Positions 8,797 to 17,901 are shown, numbered from the stretch's first letter. The stretch is 64,000 bases of DNA from an uncultured Roseovarius sp. (GCA_947496175.1 CANMBU010000001.1:248001-312000); one strand, 5' to 3'. Numbers and translations are program-made. Notes: generated by a model from the letters alone, not told the origin.

Positions 8797-9710
8797 TCTC
8801 GCCCGCAGCCCGCGACGCGCTGCAAGACTGGCTGGCCTATCAAAAATCCTTGCGCGGTGCGCCGCAAACCACATTGGATGCCTATGGCCGCGATGTCAGT
8901 GACTTTCTGACGTTTATCACAGAGCACAAGGGCGAAACCCAAGGTTTGCGGGCGTTGGAACGTATCACCGTCACGGATATGCGTGCCTGGATGGCGTTTA
9001 CCCGAGGGGACGACGTCGGGCCGCGCTCGCTGGCGCGCAAACTCTCGGCGGTCAAAAGCTTTTTCCGCTGGCTGAGCGAGCGTGAAGGGATTGAACCAAC
9101 TGCGGTGCTTTCGGCCCGGTCTCCCAAATATCAGCGCAAACTGCCCCGCCCGCTCAGCCCCGGTGCGGCGCAGGATGTGATCGACACATTGTCGTTTCAA
9201 ACCACGCAACCTTGGATCGGAAAGCGCGACGAGGCAGTTGTCACCCTGCTCTATGGCTGCGGTTTGCGCATCTCCGAGGCGCTTGGCCTACTGGGCTCTG
9301 ACCTGCCGCTGGGCGAGGCGCTGCGCATCACCGGCAAGGGCGGTAAAGAACGTGTTGTGCCCGTCATCGCCCCCGCACGCGAGGCGGTCGAGCGTTACGT
9401 CGCTACCTGCCCCTACCCCATGGAGCCTGACCAGCCGATTTTTCGCGGTGCACGCGGTGGGCCGCTGAACCCGCGCACGGTGCAGCAAACGATGGCGCGC
9501 GTGCGCATGCAGCTTGGTCTGCCGTCCACAGCCACGCCCCATGCTATGCGCCACAGCTTTGCCACGCATCTGCTCAACGCAGGCGGCGACCTGCGCGCTA
9601 TTCAGGAACTTCTGGGGCATGCGTCGCTCTCCACGACGCAAGCCTATACGGCGGTGGATACGTCCCGTTTGATGGAGGTTTATGCAAAGACCCATCCCAG
9701 AGCGAAGTGA
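8793..9710 (+). CDS. xerC: Tyrosine recombinase XerC
   Basis: A 305-residue tyrosine recombinase with all catalytic positions: Arg159 in CGLRISEAL, Lys in GKGGKERVV (182-190), His250 and Arg253 in HAMRHSFATHLL, His276 in LGHASL, and Tyr285 in TTQAYTAVD. The N-terminal SAM-like domain spans 1-110. Length and motif spacing fit the housekeeping XerC/XerD pair, which resolves chromosome dimers at dif, rather than a phage integrase. Its ATG overlaps the DUF484 stop (ATGA), so the two are translationally coupled. Confidence 0.93.
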   Translation: MISPAARDALQDWLAYQKSLRGAPQTTLDAYGRDVSDFLTFITEHKGETQGLRALERITVTDMRAWMAFTRGDDVGPRSLARKLSAVKSFFRWLSEREGIEPTAVLSARSPKYQRKLPRPLSPGAAQDVIDTLSFQTTQPWIGKRDEAVVTLLYGCGLRISEALGLLGSDLPLGEALRITGKGGKERVVPVIAPAREAVERYVATCPYPMEPDQPIFRGARGGPLNPRTVQQTMARVRMQLGLPSTATPHAMRHSFATHLLNAGGDLRAIQELLGHASLSTTQAYTAVDTSRLMEVYAKTHPRAK

Positions 9711-9856
9711 GCACGGCGGCTGGTTTCTGAGTGGCGTTTGTATGGTCACAAACCTCAAGCAAACGTGAGGACTTCTGATTGGCTTGAGGACTGCAGTTTG
9801 TGAAAGGGTGCGTGAGGATTTATTGCCAATAGGGCAGAAATTGAAGGAGCTCCCCA

Positions 9857-10438
9857 ATGATCCGCAAGCTAGCTATCGCCGCAGCATTCATGTCTTTTGC
9901 CGGCGCCGCCAGCGCTGAAGACTGCGCCGCCATCACCGTCGAAGACTCTTTTGACCTTACAGATGATCATGTTACCGCACTCTACGAATGCCTCGGCGCA
10001 CAAATGGCTGAAGGCTATGCCTCTCAGGGCGACGCAATCGCAGCTGAGTACCGCAACTGGACACCAACGCAGACACTCGGCGCTGTTGCCGGTGCGCACG
10101 GCAAGCGGGTGCTTTTCACATACGCCAATGATGTCGCCGCCGAGCAATATCTCAAATTCGAGGACGAAGGCGTTGAAATGCCGGTGGGTTCGGTACTGGC
10201 AAAAGAAAGTATTTCTATCTCTATCAAGAAGCAAAAAGCTCGGCCCGGTCCACTCTTTCTGATGACCAAAGTTGGCCTTGATGAAGCACCCGATACCAAA
10301 GGTTGGCTCTATGGGGGCATTCAGCCCAATGGCAAACCGATGAAAGTCAAACAGAGCTTTTGCCATGACTGCCATATCGCTTGGGAAAGCCAGGATGCAT
10401 TGGCCTACCCGGTCGAAGAATACCGCGTCAGCCAATGA
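9857..10438 (+). CDS. Secreted cytochrome P460-family haem protein
   Basis: A 193-residue exported protein. A Sec signal peptide ends near AGAASA-ED (20/21). Near the C-terminus CHDCH (169-173) is a genuine CxxCH haem c motif. The region between (WTPTQTLGAVAGAHGKR, then GSVLAKESIS and GPLFLMTKVG) resembles the beta-sheet-rich P460 / cytochrome c'-beta fold, which usually carries one haem c motif close to the end. Relatives bind or oxidise hydroxylamine or NO; that activity is inferred from the fold and not shown here. The gene is monocistronic: its own terminator precedes pcs. GGAG lies about 8 bases before the ATG. Confidence 0.8.
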   Translation: MIRKLAIAAAFMSFAGAASAEDCAAITVEDSFDLTDDHVTALYECLGAQMAEGYASQGDAIAAEYRNWTPTQTLGAVAGAHGKRVLFTYANDVAAEQYLKFEDEGVEMPVGSVLAKESISISIKKQKARPGPLFLMTKVGLDEAPDTKGWLYGGIQPNGKPMKVKQSFCHDCHIAWESQDALAYPVEEYRVSQ

Positions 10439-10464
10439 GCTGAACAGACATTAAGACAACATTG

Positions 10465-10493
10465 AACCGCGCCGGTCGCCACGGCGCGGTTTT
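10465..10493 (+). terminator. Rho-independent terminator after the P460 gene
   Basis: Perfect 10-bp stem AACCGCGCCG (10465-10474) / CGGCGCGGTT (10482-10491), 7-base loop and a short T run. It lies 26 bp past the stop codon and 22 bp before pcs. Confidence 0.85.
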
Positions 10494-10514
10494 GCATTTG
10501 CATCGCTTGCCACG

Positions 10515-11231
10515 ATGGCCCATGACAGTCGCATGACGACCCAACTCAAAGCGCTTGGTGTTCACCTGCTCACAGCAACAGGTGCCGTGTTTGCCATGCT
10601 GGCCATGCTGGCCGCCGTTGACGAAAAATGGAGCCTGATGTTCCTCTGGCTTGTTGTCGCTTTCCTTGTGGATGGCATCGATGGTCCATTGGCGCGGAAG
10701 TATCATGTGAAAAGCAATGCGCCACAGTTCGATGGTGTACTGCTCGATCTGATCATCGACTATCTCACTTACGTCTTCATCCCCGCATTTGCGCTTTTCA
10801 AATCAGGCCTCCTGCCTGGGTGGACCGGATGGTTCGCCATCATCGTCATCACCTTTGCCAGCGCCATGTATTTCGCCGACACGCGTATGAAAACAAAAGA
10901 CAATTCTTTCTCCGGCTTCCCCGGATGCTGGAACATGCTGGTGCTTGTGCTCTTCGCGATTGAGCCGAATTTCTGGGTGTCACTCACGCTCGTGGCACTC
11001 TTGGCCATCGCCATGTTCATCCCGTTCAAATTCGTGCACCCGGTACGCACCGCCCGCTGGCGGGCGCTCACCCTACCCATGGCGCTCGCCTGGACCTTTT
11101 TTGCCGGATGGGCGGCCTGGGTCGACTTTCACCCTGAAAGCTGGGCGCATTGGGGGCTCATCGTAACGAGCGTTTATCTCACCCTGGCAGGCATCGCACA
11201 ACAGATCATACCCGAGCGCAAAAGTCGCTAG
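10515..11231 (+). CDS. pcs: Phosphatidylcholine synthase
   Basis: A 238-residue CDP-alcohol phosphatidyltransferase that condenses choline with CDP-diacylglycerol in the inner membrane. The metal-binding motif is D56-G57-x2-A60-R61, then G74, D78 and D82. The longer spacing between Arg and Gly than in other CDP-alcohol transferases is characteristic of Pcs. About eight hydrophobic segments are visible. Free-standing gene whose stop overlaps the convergent ogt stop (both read from CTAG at 11228-11231). The start could also be the ATG at 10533; no clear ribosome-binding site decides. Confidence 0.93.
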   Translation: MAHDSRMTTQLKALGVHLLTATGAVFAMLAMLAAVDEKWSLMFLWLVVAFLVDGIDGPLARKYHVKSNAPQFDGVLLDLIIDYLTYVFIPAFALFKSGLLPGWTGWFAIIVITFASAMYFADTRMKTKDNSFSGFPGCWNMLVLVLFAIEPNFWVSLTLVALLAIAMFIPFKFVHPVRTARWRALTLPMALAWTFFAGWAAWVDFHPESWAHWGLIVTSVYLTLAGIAQQIIPERKSR

Positions 11232-11695
11232 ATCAAGAGGCTTGCAGACCCCTCATGACGCAAAAGCCAAACCTTATCCTCAATCCCACCCGAGCCTGAA
11301 AAACCTCCCAGGTTGTTGGCCCCCAGAACTCTGTGGCAGGGAACAATGATCGGGATTGGATTGCCACCGCACGCCGCGCCGATCGCCTGAGCCCGAGCGT
11401 CACAGATCCTGGCCAGATCGCCGTAGGTGCAGGTCTCGCCAAACGGGACGTCCTGCATCGCGGCACAAACCTGCTTCTGAAAGGCTGATCCAGTGACGTC
11501 AACCGGCACATCAAACGTCGTCAATTCGCCAGCAAAGTAAGCTTGGATTTGCTCCAACGCGCCTTCCAACACCGCGTCAAATTCCTGATCTTCAATTTTC
11601 GGACGTATCTTCCCCCAGCGCACGCGCGTTACCGCCCCGTTCTCACTAGTCACGCGGACATAACCGAGTGGAGTAGAGACAAAACCTTGCGCCAA
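11228..11695 (-). CDS. ogt: Methylated-DNA--protein-cysteine methyltransferase
   Basis: A 155-residue suicide DNA repair protein that takes the alkyl group from O6-alkylguanine. The acceptor is Cys120 in VPCHRVLG. The DNA-binding helix region FGETCTYGDLA (85-95) and the C-terminal NLGGFSGSGGIEDK are intact. It has no fused AdaA/AraC regulatory part, so it is the Ogt/AGT type. It lies 5 bp downstream of the OmpA-like gene on the same strand and may be the last gene of a five-gene run. Its stop overlaps the convergent pcs stop. Confidence 0.95.
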   Translation of the reverse strand: MAQGFVSTPLGYVRVTSENGAVTRVRWGKIRPKIEDQEFDAVLEGALEQIQAYFAGELTTFDVPVDVTGSAFQKQVCAAMQDVPFGETCTYGDLARICDARAQAIGAACGGNPIPIIVPCHRVLGANNLGGFSGSGGIEDKVWLLRHEGSASLLI

Positions 11696-11700
11696 ATCAG

Positions 11701-12651
11701 TTACTCCGTGTTCAAAAGTACCGCCTCAACACGGCGATTGGCCTCGCGTCCCTCCGGTGTCAGGTTGCTTGCCACAGGTGCAAGATATGCCGCTCCTTCC
11801 GCCTCCAGCTGCTCTGGCGACACCGCGTATTCCTGCACCAATCGATCAAGTACGGCCTCGGCCCGCCGATGCGATAGCGCCCGGTTCGGCGCAAGCCCAC
11901 CCACGGTGTCCGTATGCCCAACAAGCGCCACGCGACGGGTGGTGTCATTCGTCAAAAATGCGGCCAGCGTGGTTAACGACGCATAAGGACCCGGACCCAA
12001 TGAGCCTGATCCGGTGTCAAACTCAAGATCCGCCAAAACCACATGTCCAAGAGATTCCAGCTGTGCAACAAGCCCCTCACCCTCACCTGCATTGGGTAAA
12101 CTGGCCGCAGCAGCTCCAGCCGAAACACTCAAACTCGGGGCGCTGTCGCCAGTCTGCGACACGCGCGTAACCTGCACGTAACCAACCGACCCGACCCGAC
12201 TGACAAGAAGCATAAGATAACTGGCATTTGGTTCACCCATGTCGGACGCACCCACCAAAAACCGATAGTTGAAAAGGTCAACGAACATGTCAGGCGCAGG
12301 TAAAACGCCAATCTGATAGCGAAAGTCAAAACCGCCACATTGCTGTCCCGCGCAATCCAGGATCACCTCATAGCCTGCTGCAATTATCTGATCCCGCAAA
12401 GGTCGCATGATCTGAAGCGAAGTCAGCCCGGGTGCACTGAATTGCCAGGCTTGTTTCGTCACCACACCCTCAACCTCCACTGACGGAATACGGGTGCCGT
12501 CAAAAGGTCCGGTTGGCACCAGATAACTTGTTGTAGGCTGATCGATTTCCCGGTTCAAATTCGCGCTTGGCGGCAGTTCAAGTTCGAAAGCATGAGCTAT
12601 CCCGCCCAACAGCACAATCATCAAACTCAAAGAAGCAAAGGCACGCCACAT
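11701..12651 (-). CDS. OmpA-family outer-membrane / periplasmic protein
   Basis: A 316-residue exported protein. The ATG at 12651 is chosen because GAGGT lies 5 bases upstream and the following residues form a Sec signal peptide (LMIVLLGGIAHAFE). The N-terminal 190 residues are an unassigned beta-rich domain with two cysteines (CAGQQC). The C-terminal third is an OmpA/MotB peptidoglycan-binding domain: VALVGHTDTVGG, then NRALSHRRAEAV and EGREANRRVE. It probably anchors the envelope to peptidoglycan non-covalently. It lies between a CMD-family gene and ogt in a minus-strand run. Confidence 0.85.
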   Translation of the reverse strand: MWRAFASLSLMIVLLGGIAHAFELELPPSANLNREIDQPTTSYLVPTGPFDGTRIPSVEVEGVVTKQAWQFSAPGLTSLQIMRPLRDQIIAAGYEVILDCAGQQCGGFDFRYQIGVLPAPDMFVDLFNYRFLVGASDMGEPNASYLMLLVSRVGSVGYVQVTRVSQTGDSAPSLSVSAGAAAASLPNAGEGEGLVAQLESLGHVVLADLEFDTGSGSLGPGPYASLTTLAAFLTNDTTRRVALVGHTDTVGGLAPNRALSHRRAEAVLDRLVQEYAVSPEQLEAEGAAYLAPVASNLTPEGREANRRVEAVLLNTE

Positions 12652-12658
12652 AAAGACC

Positions 12659-13225
12659 TCAGCGCGCCTGCGCATGATAGTCTGAATTGGGCTGCATTCC
12701 TGTGGCACTGGCCACCCGGTTGGTCATGTTGAAAAATCCCACGACCGAGGCAATGTCCCATATGTCCCGGTCACTGAAGCCTGCATCGCGCAGCGCCTGC
12801 CGGTCCTCTTCCGTCGTTTCCGATGAAGCCTTGGTGATCTTTTCCGAAAATGCCAGCATCGCCGTTTGACGATCATCAAGATCAGCGGCGCGCCAGTTCA
12901 TGACCATGGCCTCGCCCAGCTCCGGCTGGCCCGACAACGCCCGAACCGCAGCGCCATGCGCAACCTGGCAATACCAGCAGCGGTTTATGGAACTCACCAC
13001 CACCGCGACCATCTCGCGCTCCAGCTTGCTCAATCCGCTGTCGCCCAGCATCAAATCATTATACATCGCCGTGAAAGTATTGAGCTTTTCAATGTCAAAG
13101 GCATAGGCCTTCAGGACATTGGGAATCATACCCAATTTGTCCTGGCAGATATCAAAATATTTCTGCGTGTCGTCGGGAAGCGGGTCGACCATAGGCAGGT
13201 CAAGCGCAGTGGGATCAGTGGTCAC
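12659..13225 (-). CDS. Peroxidase-related CMD-domain protein
   Basis: A 188-residue AhpD-like / carboxymuconolactone decarboxylase-fold protein of the peroxidase-related enzyme group. The redox motif is Cys83-x2-Cys86 with His90 in INRCWYCQVAHG, as in AhpD disulfide-active proteins. Flanking helices such as LSKLEREMVAVVVSS are typical. It probably reduces peroxides or acts as a disulfide partner; the actual substrate is unknown. The start is GTG at 13225, 6 bp after the GNAT gene stop, and its stop lies 7 bp before the OmpA-like start, so the genes form one compact run. Confidence 0.85.
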   Translation of the reverse strand: MTTDPTALDLPMVDPLPDDTQKYFDICQDKLGMIPNVLKAYAFDIEKLNTFTAMYNDLMLGDSGLSKLEREMVAVVVSSINRCWYCQVAHGAAVRALSGQPELGEAMVMNWRAADLDDRQTAMLAFSEKITKASSETTEEDRQALRDAGFSDRDIWDIASVVGFFNMTNRVASATGMQPNSDYHAQAR

Positions 13226-13231
13226 GAGAAG

Positions 13232-13960
13232 TCAGCCTTCTTTGATACGGTAATGATACTGTCCCACAACCGTCATGCCGAGGGAAGAGTAGAGCGCATT
13301 GGCACCCTGATTGGCCTTGGTGCAGAGAACCGCCAGATGCGTGGCCCCCTGATCGGCGGCCCAGAAAGCCGCATGGCGGGTCAGATGCGTGCCCATACGA
13401 CGTCCTCGATGTGGCTCCAACACCTCAAGCGCATGGATCATGGCAATACTCTTATGTATTGCAACAAAACCGGTTGCCGCCGGACGGCTGCTTTCACGCC
13501 CAAAAAGCGCGGTCTTTGGCCCGCTGACCCGCGCCATCACTTCGCGTCGCGCCGCGCCGATGCCGCCCGCATCCCAGATATCCGCCTGAATGGCTAAGGG
13601 GGGCCAAATGTCAAAGGCCGTAACCTTGGGCAGGCATTCCCCGGTGAGTTGCTCAATGTCACAGGCATAAAGGTTGACCGGGTCGATCACAGCGTAACCC
13701 GCAGTTTCAAGCAGGTTATCAAGCGCCTCTTCTCCATCGCGGATCATGAACAGCGGTGTCTGGCCAAGAGCCTGCATAGCGGTCTCCGCTGCATTCAGAT
13801 CAGAGCGCGAAACTAACCTGCGCGCGGTTGCCGCCGAGACCCGCTTGCCACCACCTTGCCCATCCCGCAAGATCCATGCATCTGCATCTTGTACCGCCGC
13901 GGGCGGCCAGGTGTGTTCTGTCACCTCATACAGCGTCTGAACATCAGGCAACCCGGTCAT
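13232..13960 (-). CDS. GNAT-family N-acetyltransferase
   Basis: A 242-residue protein. The C-terminal half carries the acetyl-CoA loop in LEVLEPHRGRRMGTHLTRHAAFWA, followed by LAVLCTKANQGANALYSSLGM, the classic GNAT motif A/B layout. The N-terminal 100 residues are a divergent second GNAT-like half (LRDGQGGGKRVSAATA). Substrate unknown. Its ATG overlaps the cinA-like stop by 4 bp, so the two are coupled. Confidence 0.82.
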   Translation of the reverse strand: MTGLPDVQTLYEVTEHTWPPAAVQDADAWILRDGQGGGKRVSAATARRLVSRSDLNAAETAMQALGQTPLFMIRDGEEALDNLLETAGYAVIDPVNLYACDIEQLTGECLPKVTAFDIWPPLAIQADIWDAGGIGAARREVMARVSGPKTALFGRESSRPAATGFVAIHKSIAMIHALEVLEPHRGRRMGTHLTRHAAFWAADQGATHLAVLCTKANQGANALYSSLGMTVVGQYHYRIKEG

Positions 13961-14679
13961 GACGCAAAAAGCTCTTTAAGCTCGTCCATTGCCTGATCAA
14001 TCGACGCCTTGTCCTGCCCACGGATGACAACGTTAGAGCCAAACAGACCATCACGTTGAAACGGGTAGGATCCAAAACTCAATGCCGGGTACCTTTCGGC
14101 CAAATCCCCCAACGGCCCGGCGATATCCCCTTCCCCCCGCATCACATCAAGCGCGGCTGACAAGACCGGCGCACCACCGGTCAGCGTCGGCAAAAGGCCG
14201 GCCAACATGGCCTGGAAAATCTTCGGCACGCCCGCCATGACATGCACATTCTCAAGACTGAACCCCGGCGCACCACTCACCGGGTTGTCGATCAGCACCG
14301 CGCCGTCTGGAATCCGCGCCATGCGCAACCGCGCTTCGTTCAATTCCAGATCCTGCCGGTCATAATGCGCCTGCAGGATCGCCCGCGCATCCTCACGCAC
14401 ATCAATCTTCGCACCAAAGGCGCGCGCCACATTGTCTGCCGTGATGTCATCATGCGTCGGCCCAATCCCGCCAGAGGTAAACACATGGCTATACGCTGCG
14501 CGCAGGTCATTCACCGCCGTCTGGATTGCACCGCCATCGTCGGAAATCACCCGCATCTCGCACAAGTCGATCCCATGCTCCGTCAGGGCAGACGCCAGGT
14601 AATGCATATTCGCATCCTTCGTCCGACCCGACAGGATTTCATCTCCGATCACCAGCATGGCAGCAGTGGGATTTGGCAT
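13957..14679 (-). CDS. CinA-like molybdopterin-binding domain protein
   Basis: A 240-residue protein matching the N-terminal MoaB/MogA-like domain of CinA (COG1058). It has AMLVIGDEILSGRTKDANM at the start and the signature FTSGGIGPTHDDITADNVA near 70-90. It lacks the C-terminal nicotinamide mononucleotide deamidase domain of full CinA, so NMN deamidation should not be assumed. Full-length and stand-alone forms are linked to pyridine nucleotide repair. First gene of the minus-strand run ending at ogt; divergent from sfsA with 49 bp between the two start codons. Confidence 0.85.
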   Translation of the reverse strand: MPNPTAAMLVIGDEILSGRTKDANMHYLASALTEHGIDLCEMRVISDDGGAIQTAVNDLRAAYSHVFTSGGIGPTHDDITADNVARAFGAKIDVREDARAILQAHYDRQDLELNEARLRMARIPDGAVLIDNPVSGAPGFSLENVHVMAGVPKIFQAMLAGLLPTLTGGAPVLSAALDVMRGEGDIAGPLGDLAERYPALSFGSYPFQRDGLFGSNVVIRGQDKASIDQAMDELKELFAS

Positions 14680-14728
14680 TATGCAGGGTACCTTGTGTCA
14701 TATCACAGCCCGGTATAGGCCTGCTCTC

Positions 14729-15451
14729 ATGCGCTTTCAAACCCCTCTTGAACCCGCCACGCTCATTCGCCGCTACAAAAGGTTTCTCGCCGACATCCGG
14801 CTTGAAGATGGCCGCGAGGTCACCGCCCATTGCGCCAACCCCGGCTCCATGATGGGCTTGGCGGAGCCCGGCACCAAGATTTGGGTCGAACCCAATGACG
14901 ACCCCAAGAAAAAGCTGAAATACGGCTGGCGGCTCGTAGATCACGAAAACGGCCATTTTACCGGCGTCGACACCAGCCTGCCGAACCGCGCGCTGAAAGC
15001 CGCTCTGATGGCCCGAACCATCCGCGAGTTATCGGCCTATGACACCGTGCTGCCCGAGCAGAAATACGGCACCAAGAGCCGCATTGATTTCCTTCTGCGC
15101 GGCACGGGCCTGCCTGATGCCTATGTCGAGGTGAAGTCCGTTACTTTGATGCGCCAACAGGGCATTGCCGAATTTCCAGACAGTGTCACGGCCCGCGGGG
15201 CAAAACACCTTACCGATTTGGCGCAGGTCGCCGCATCCGGCCAGCGCGCCGTGCTCTTCTACCTTGTGCAACGTACCGATTGCACAAAGGTCAGCGTGGC
15301 CGCGGATATTGATCCCACCTATGCGAGCGCCCTGCAAACAGCTACAGCAAACGGGGTTGAAATCCTCGCCTATCACGCTCAAATCACGCCACAGAGCATT
15401 GAGATCGGGAAGAAGTTACCGGTCTGCGACCCTCAGACACTGGCCCTTTGA
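14729..15451 (+). CDS. sfsA: Sugar fermentation stimulation protein homologue SfsA
   Basis: A 240-residue SfsA-family protein. The N-terminal OB-like part has LIRRYKRFLADI and HCANPGSMMGL. The C-terminal nuclease-like part has KSRIDFLL, then YVEVKSVTL and FPDSVTARGAKHL, which include the D...ExK pattern. E. coli SfsA was described as a DNA-binding regulator of maltose genes; the family's true biochemical role is unsettled. The frame stays open 24 codons upstream, but that would overlap the cinA-like start. The ATG at 14729 matches the family's N-terminus. Confidence 0.93.
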   Translation: MRFQTPLEPATLIRRYKRFLADIRLEDGREVTAHCANPGSMMGLAEPGTKIWVEPNDDPKKKLKYGWRLVDHENGHFTGVDTSLPNRALKAALMARTIRELSAYDTVLPEQKYGTKSRIDFLLRGTGLPDAYVEVKSVTLMRQQGIAEFPDSVTARGAKHLTDLAQVAASGQRAVLFYLVQRTDCTKVSVAADIDPTYASALQTATANGVEILAYHAQITPQSIEIGKKLPVCDPQTLAL

Positions 15452-15500
15452 CACCAATCGGCCTAAATACTGGATCGTGAAAACAACCTAGGACACTCTC

Positions 15501-16316
15501 TTGAACGAACAGCACCGAGGCAGACTGACACGTGACGGCATCCGCATCCATGAGGCTGCGGACTTTGCTGGCATGCACAAAGCCGGGGCGTTGGCCTCAA
15601 AAATTCTCGATGAGATCGCCGATCACGTCTTTGTTGGTCAAACCACCGGTGAGCTTGACCGGCTAATCGAAGCGATGGTCGATGAGGCAGGCGCCAAATC
15701 CGCCACCATCGGCTACAAGGGCTATCAACACGCCAGCTGCATCAGCGTCAATCACGTGGTCTGCCACGGCATTCCCGGTGACAAAAAGCTCAAAGACGGC
15801 GATATCCTGAACATTGATGTCACTGTCATTGTCGACGGCTGGTATGGCGACACATCCCGCATGTATGTCGCAGGCCGACGCAGCCGCAAAATCGAACGCC
15901 TCATTCAGGTGACCCACGATTCCCTGATGAAAGGCATCGAAGCGGTCAAACCCGGCAACACCTTCGGGGATATCGGCCACGCCATCCAATCTTATGTCGA
16001 AGGCCACCGCATGAGCGTCGTGCGTGACTTTTGCGGCCATGGGCTGGGCCGGGTGTTCCACGCGCCGCCAAACGTGCTGCATTATGGTCGCGCAGGCACT
16101 GGCTTCGTCCTCGAAGAAGGCATGTTCTTCACCATCGAACCCATGGTCAATCTCGGTCGGCCTGAGACAAAAATCCTCGCAGATGACTGGACAGCCGTGA
16201 CCCGCGACAAATCACTCTCGGCACAGTTCGAGCACTCGATTGGCGTCACGTCAGACGGGTACGAGATTTTCACCCTCTCTGCCGGCAACCGCTTCCATCC
16301 AACCTGGAAAGAGTAA
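15501..16316 (+). CDS. map: Methionine aminopeptidase type I
   Basis: A 271-residue enzyme that removes the initiator methionine. The dinuclear metal ligands are Asp106 (ILNIDVTV), Asp117 (YGDTSRM), His180 (CGHGLG), Glu213 (TIEPMV) and Glu244 (FEHSIG); His89 lies in VCHGIPGD. The start codon is TTG at 15501, supported by AGGAC seven bases upstream; no in-frame ATG precedes the conserved core closely enough. It follows sfsA by 49 bp and may share its transcript. Confidence 0.95.
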   Translation: MNEQHRGRLTRDGIRIHEAADFAGMHKAGALASKILDEIADHVFVGQTTGELDRLIEAMVDEAGAKSATIGYKGYQHASCISVNHVVCHGIPGDKKLKDGDILNIDVTVIVDGWYGDTSRMYVAGRRSRKIERLIQVTHDSLMKGIEAVKPGNTFGDIGHAIQSYVEGHRMSVVRDFCGHGLGRVFHAPPNVLHYGRAGTGFVLEEGMFFTIEPMVNLGRPETKILADDWTAVTRDKSLSAQFEHSIGVTSDGYEIFTLSAGNRFHPTWKE

Positions 16317-16384
16317 TACTTGGAAAGACTGGCTTCTTTCTTGTCTAAAATACTCGAAACCGAACGCTGCCCAAAAGCACGCTG

Positions 16385-17551
16385 TTATGTGGTATTGCGC
16401 GCCTCCAACCCGCGCTGCACCAAATAAACCGCGCCGCCGACCAAAAGCCCCCAGACAGCACCTCCAAGACCCAGAACCGTCAGACCAGAAGCTGTGATCA
16501 CAAATGTGATCACAGATGCTTCGCGACAGGTTTCATCTGCCAAAGCTGACGTCATCGACCCTGCGAACACGCCCAGCAAAGCCAACCCGGCAATCGTTGG
16601 CAGCACCACCGATGGGGCCAAAGCGGCAAAGGCTGTGATTGCGCCCGCAAACAAACCCAGGCCACAGTAGATTGCTCCAGCCACAACCGCAGACCAGAAC
16701 CGTTGTTCCTTATCCGGATGGCTGTCTTCACTGGCACACATCGCCGCCGTAATCGCCGCGAGACATGTGGCTGGCGCGCCAAAGGGCCCTGAGACTGCGC
16801 TGAACGCCCCTACAGTACCCAAAAGCGGCCTGGAACCCGGCGCGTAGCCAAAACTGCGCATCACCGCGAGGCCCGGGATGTTCTGCGTGGCCATCGTCAC
16901 GATGTAAAGCGGCACACCAATCCCCAACACGGCCGCAACCGAAAACTCGGGCACCACCCAAACAGGGCTTGGGATACTCGACGCCGGGTCATAGGCGGAA
17001 AGATCGCCGTAGATCAGCACGCTCAACGCCGCAACCGCCACCGCGCCCGGCACAGCCAACAGCTTGTTTATCCGTCCCAAAACGAACCAGGTGATCAAAA
17101 TCGGCACCACGACCACTGGGTTCTCAATCACCGATGTCACCGGCAGAATGACAATAGACAAAAGAACGCCCGCCAGCATCGCTTGTGCCAACGGTGTAGG
17201 TATCGCCTCGGCCAGGCGCCCCAAAGGACGCCACAACCCTGAAATCACGGTCAAAACACCGGCCACCACGAACCCGGCTACAGCCCCGGCAAATCCGGCT
17301 TCAACCGGCGCAGTCACCGCCAGAAAGGCCGCACCTGGCGTGGACCAGGCCACCGAGGCCGGGATGCGATGCACCAGGCTAAGGAATACCCCCGCAAGAC
17401 CCATCGACAGCGCCGCCGCCATCAATCCCGACGCCGCCTGATCCGGGCTGGCCCCCACGGCGGTGATCCCTTGAAGCAGAATGGGAAATGAGCTGAAGAA
17501 CCCCACCATTGCCACGACAAACCCTGTGGAAATCGTCTGAATCGGGGGCAT
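16385..17551 (-). CDS. benE: BenE-family benzoate/H+ symporter
   Basis: A 388-residue membrane protein with about 11-12 hydrophobic segments. The sequence shows BenE features: an N-terminal VGFFSSFPILLQG segment, a STPGAAFL motif near 89-96, and SGPFGAPATCLAA near 256-268. BenE members import benzoate or related aromatic acids with protons; no ben catabolic genes are nearby, so the substrate here is uncertain. Convergent with map; 17552-17616 upstream holds nothing recognised. Confidence 0.88.
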   Translation of the reverse strand: MPPIQTISTGFVVAMVGFFSSFPILLQGITAVGASPDQAASGLMAAALSMGLAGVFLSLVHRIPASVAWSTPGAAFLAVTAPVEAGFAGAVAGFVVAGVLTVISGLWRPLGRLAEAIPTPLAQAMLAGVLLSIVILPVTSVIENPVVVVPILITWFVLGRINKLLAVPGAVAVAALSVLIYGDLSAYDPASSIPSPVWVVPEFSVAAVLGIGVPLYIVTMATQNIPGLAVMRSFGYAPGSRPLLGTVGAFSAVSGPFGAPATCLAAITAAMCASEDSHPDKEQRFWSAVVAGAIYCGLGLFAGAITAFAALAPSVVLPTIAGLALLGVFAGSMTSALADETCREASVITFVITASGLTVLGLGGAVWGLLVGGAVYLVQRGLEARNTT

Positions 17552-17616
17552 AGCAGCGTCTCTTCTCTCTTCTATGGAGCCAGGCTAGCCGGTTTGCAAA
17601 GGCCAGAAAACAGGCA

Positions 17617-17901
17617 TCACGCCGGATCTTCAGGCCGAAGCGACAGACGAATTGCCCCTTTCGCCGTCGATATGTCGATCTCTTCGCCTTTTTGCGTCAC
17701 GCGCAGTGGTAATGTCGCAGCAACCTGCCGAACACGCGGCATCAGAGACCGCCAGTCCGACGCCAATCGCCGCGCGGCCTCTGACGGGCAAAACGTCTTT
17801 TCCGCTCCGCGCTCATACGCAAGACCCATCAAGACATCTGCAACGTCGTCATCTGTCATGGCATATGCCGTAGGGTGGGGTTTCCCCCACCTCCGTTTCA
17901 C
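17617..17901 (-). CDS. DUF3253 family protein
   Basis: A 94-residue protein with the DUF3253 pattern: LAYERGAEKTFCPSEAARRL, then DWRSLMPRVRQVAATL and TQKGEEIDISTAKGAIRLSL. It is probably a small winged-helix domain of unknown role. The GTG at 17901 overlaps the ileS stop (GTGA), giving a coupled start. An ATG at 17859 would yield an 80-residue protein that still contains the whole domain; the choice is uncertain. The gene is downstream of ileS on the same strand. Confidence 0.8.
   Translation of the reverse strand: MKRRWGKPHPTAYAMTDDDVADVLMGLAYERGAEKTFCPSEAARRLASDWRSLMPRVRQVAATLPLRVTQKGEEIDISTAKGAIRLSLRPEDPA

Noticed and set aside
8793..9710. XerC as an integrase of a mobile element
   Set aside because: Length, motif spacing and the DUF484 partner indicate the housekeeping recombinase. 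No attachment-site duplication or phage genes are near.
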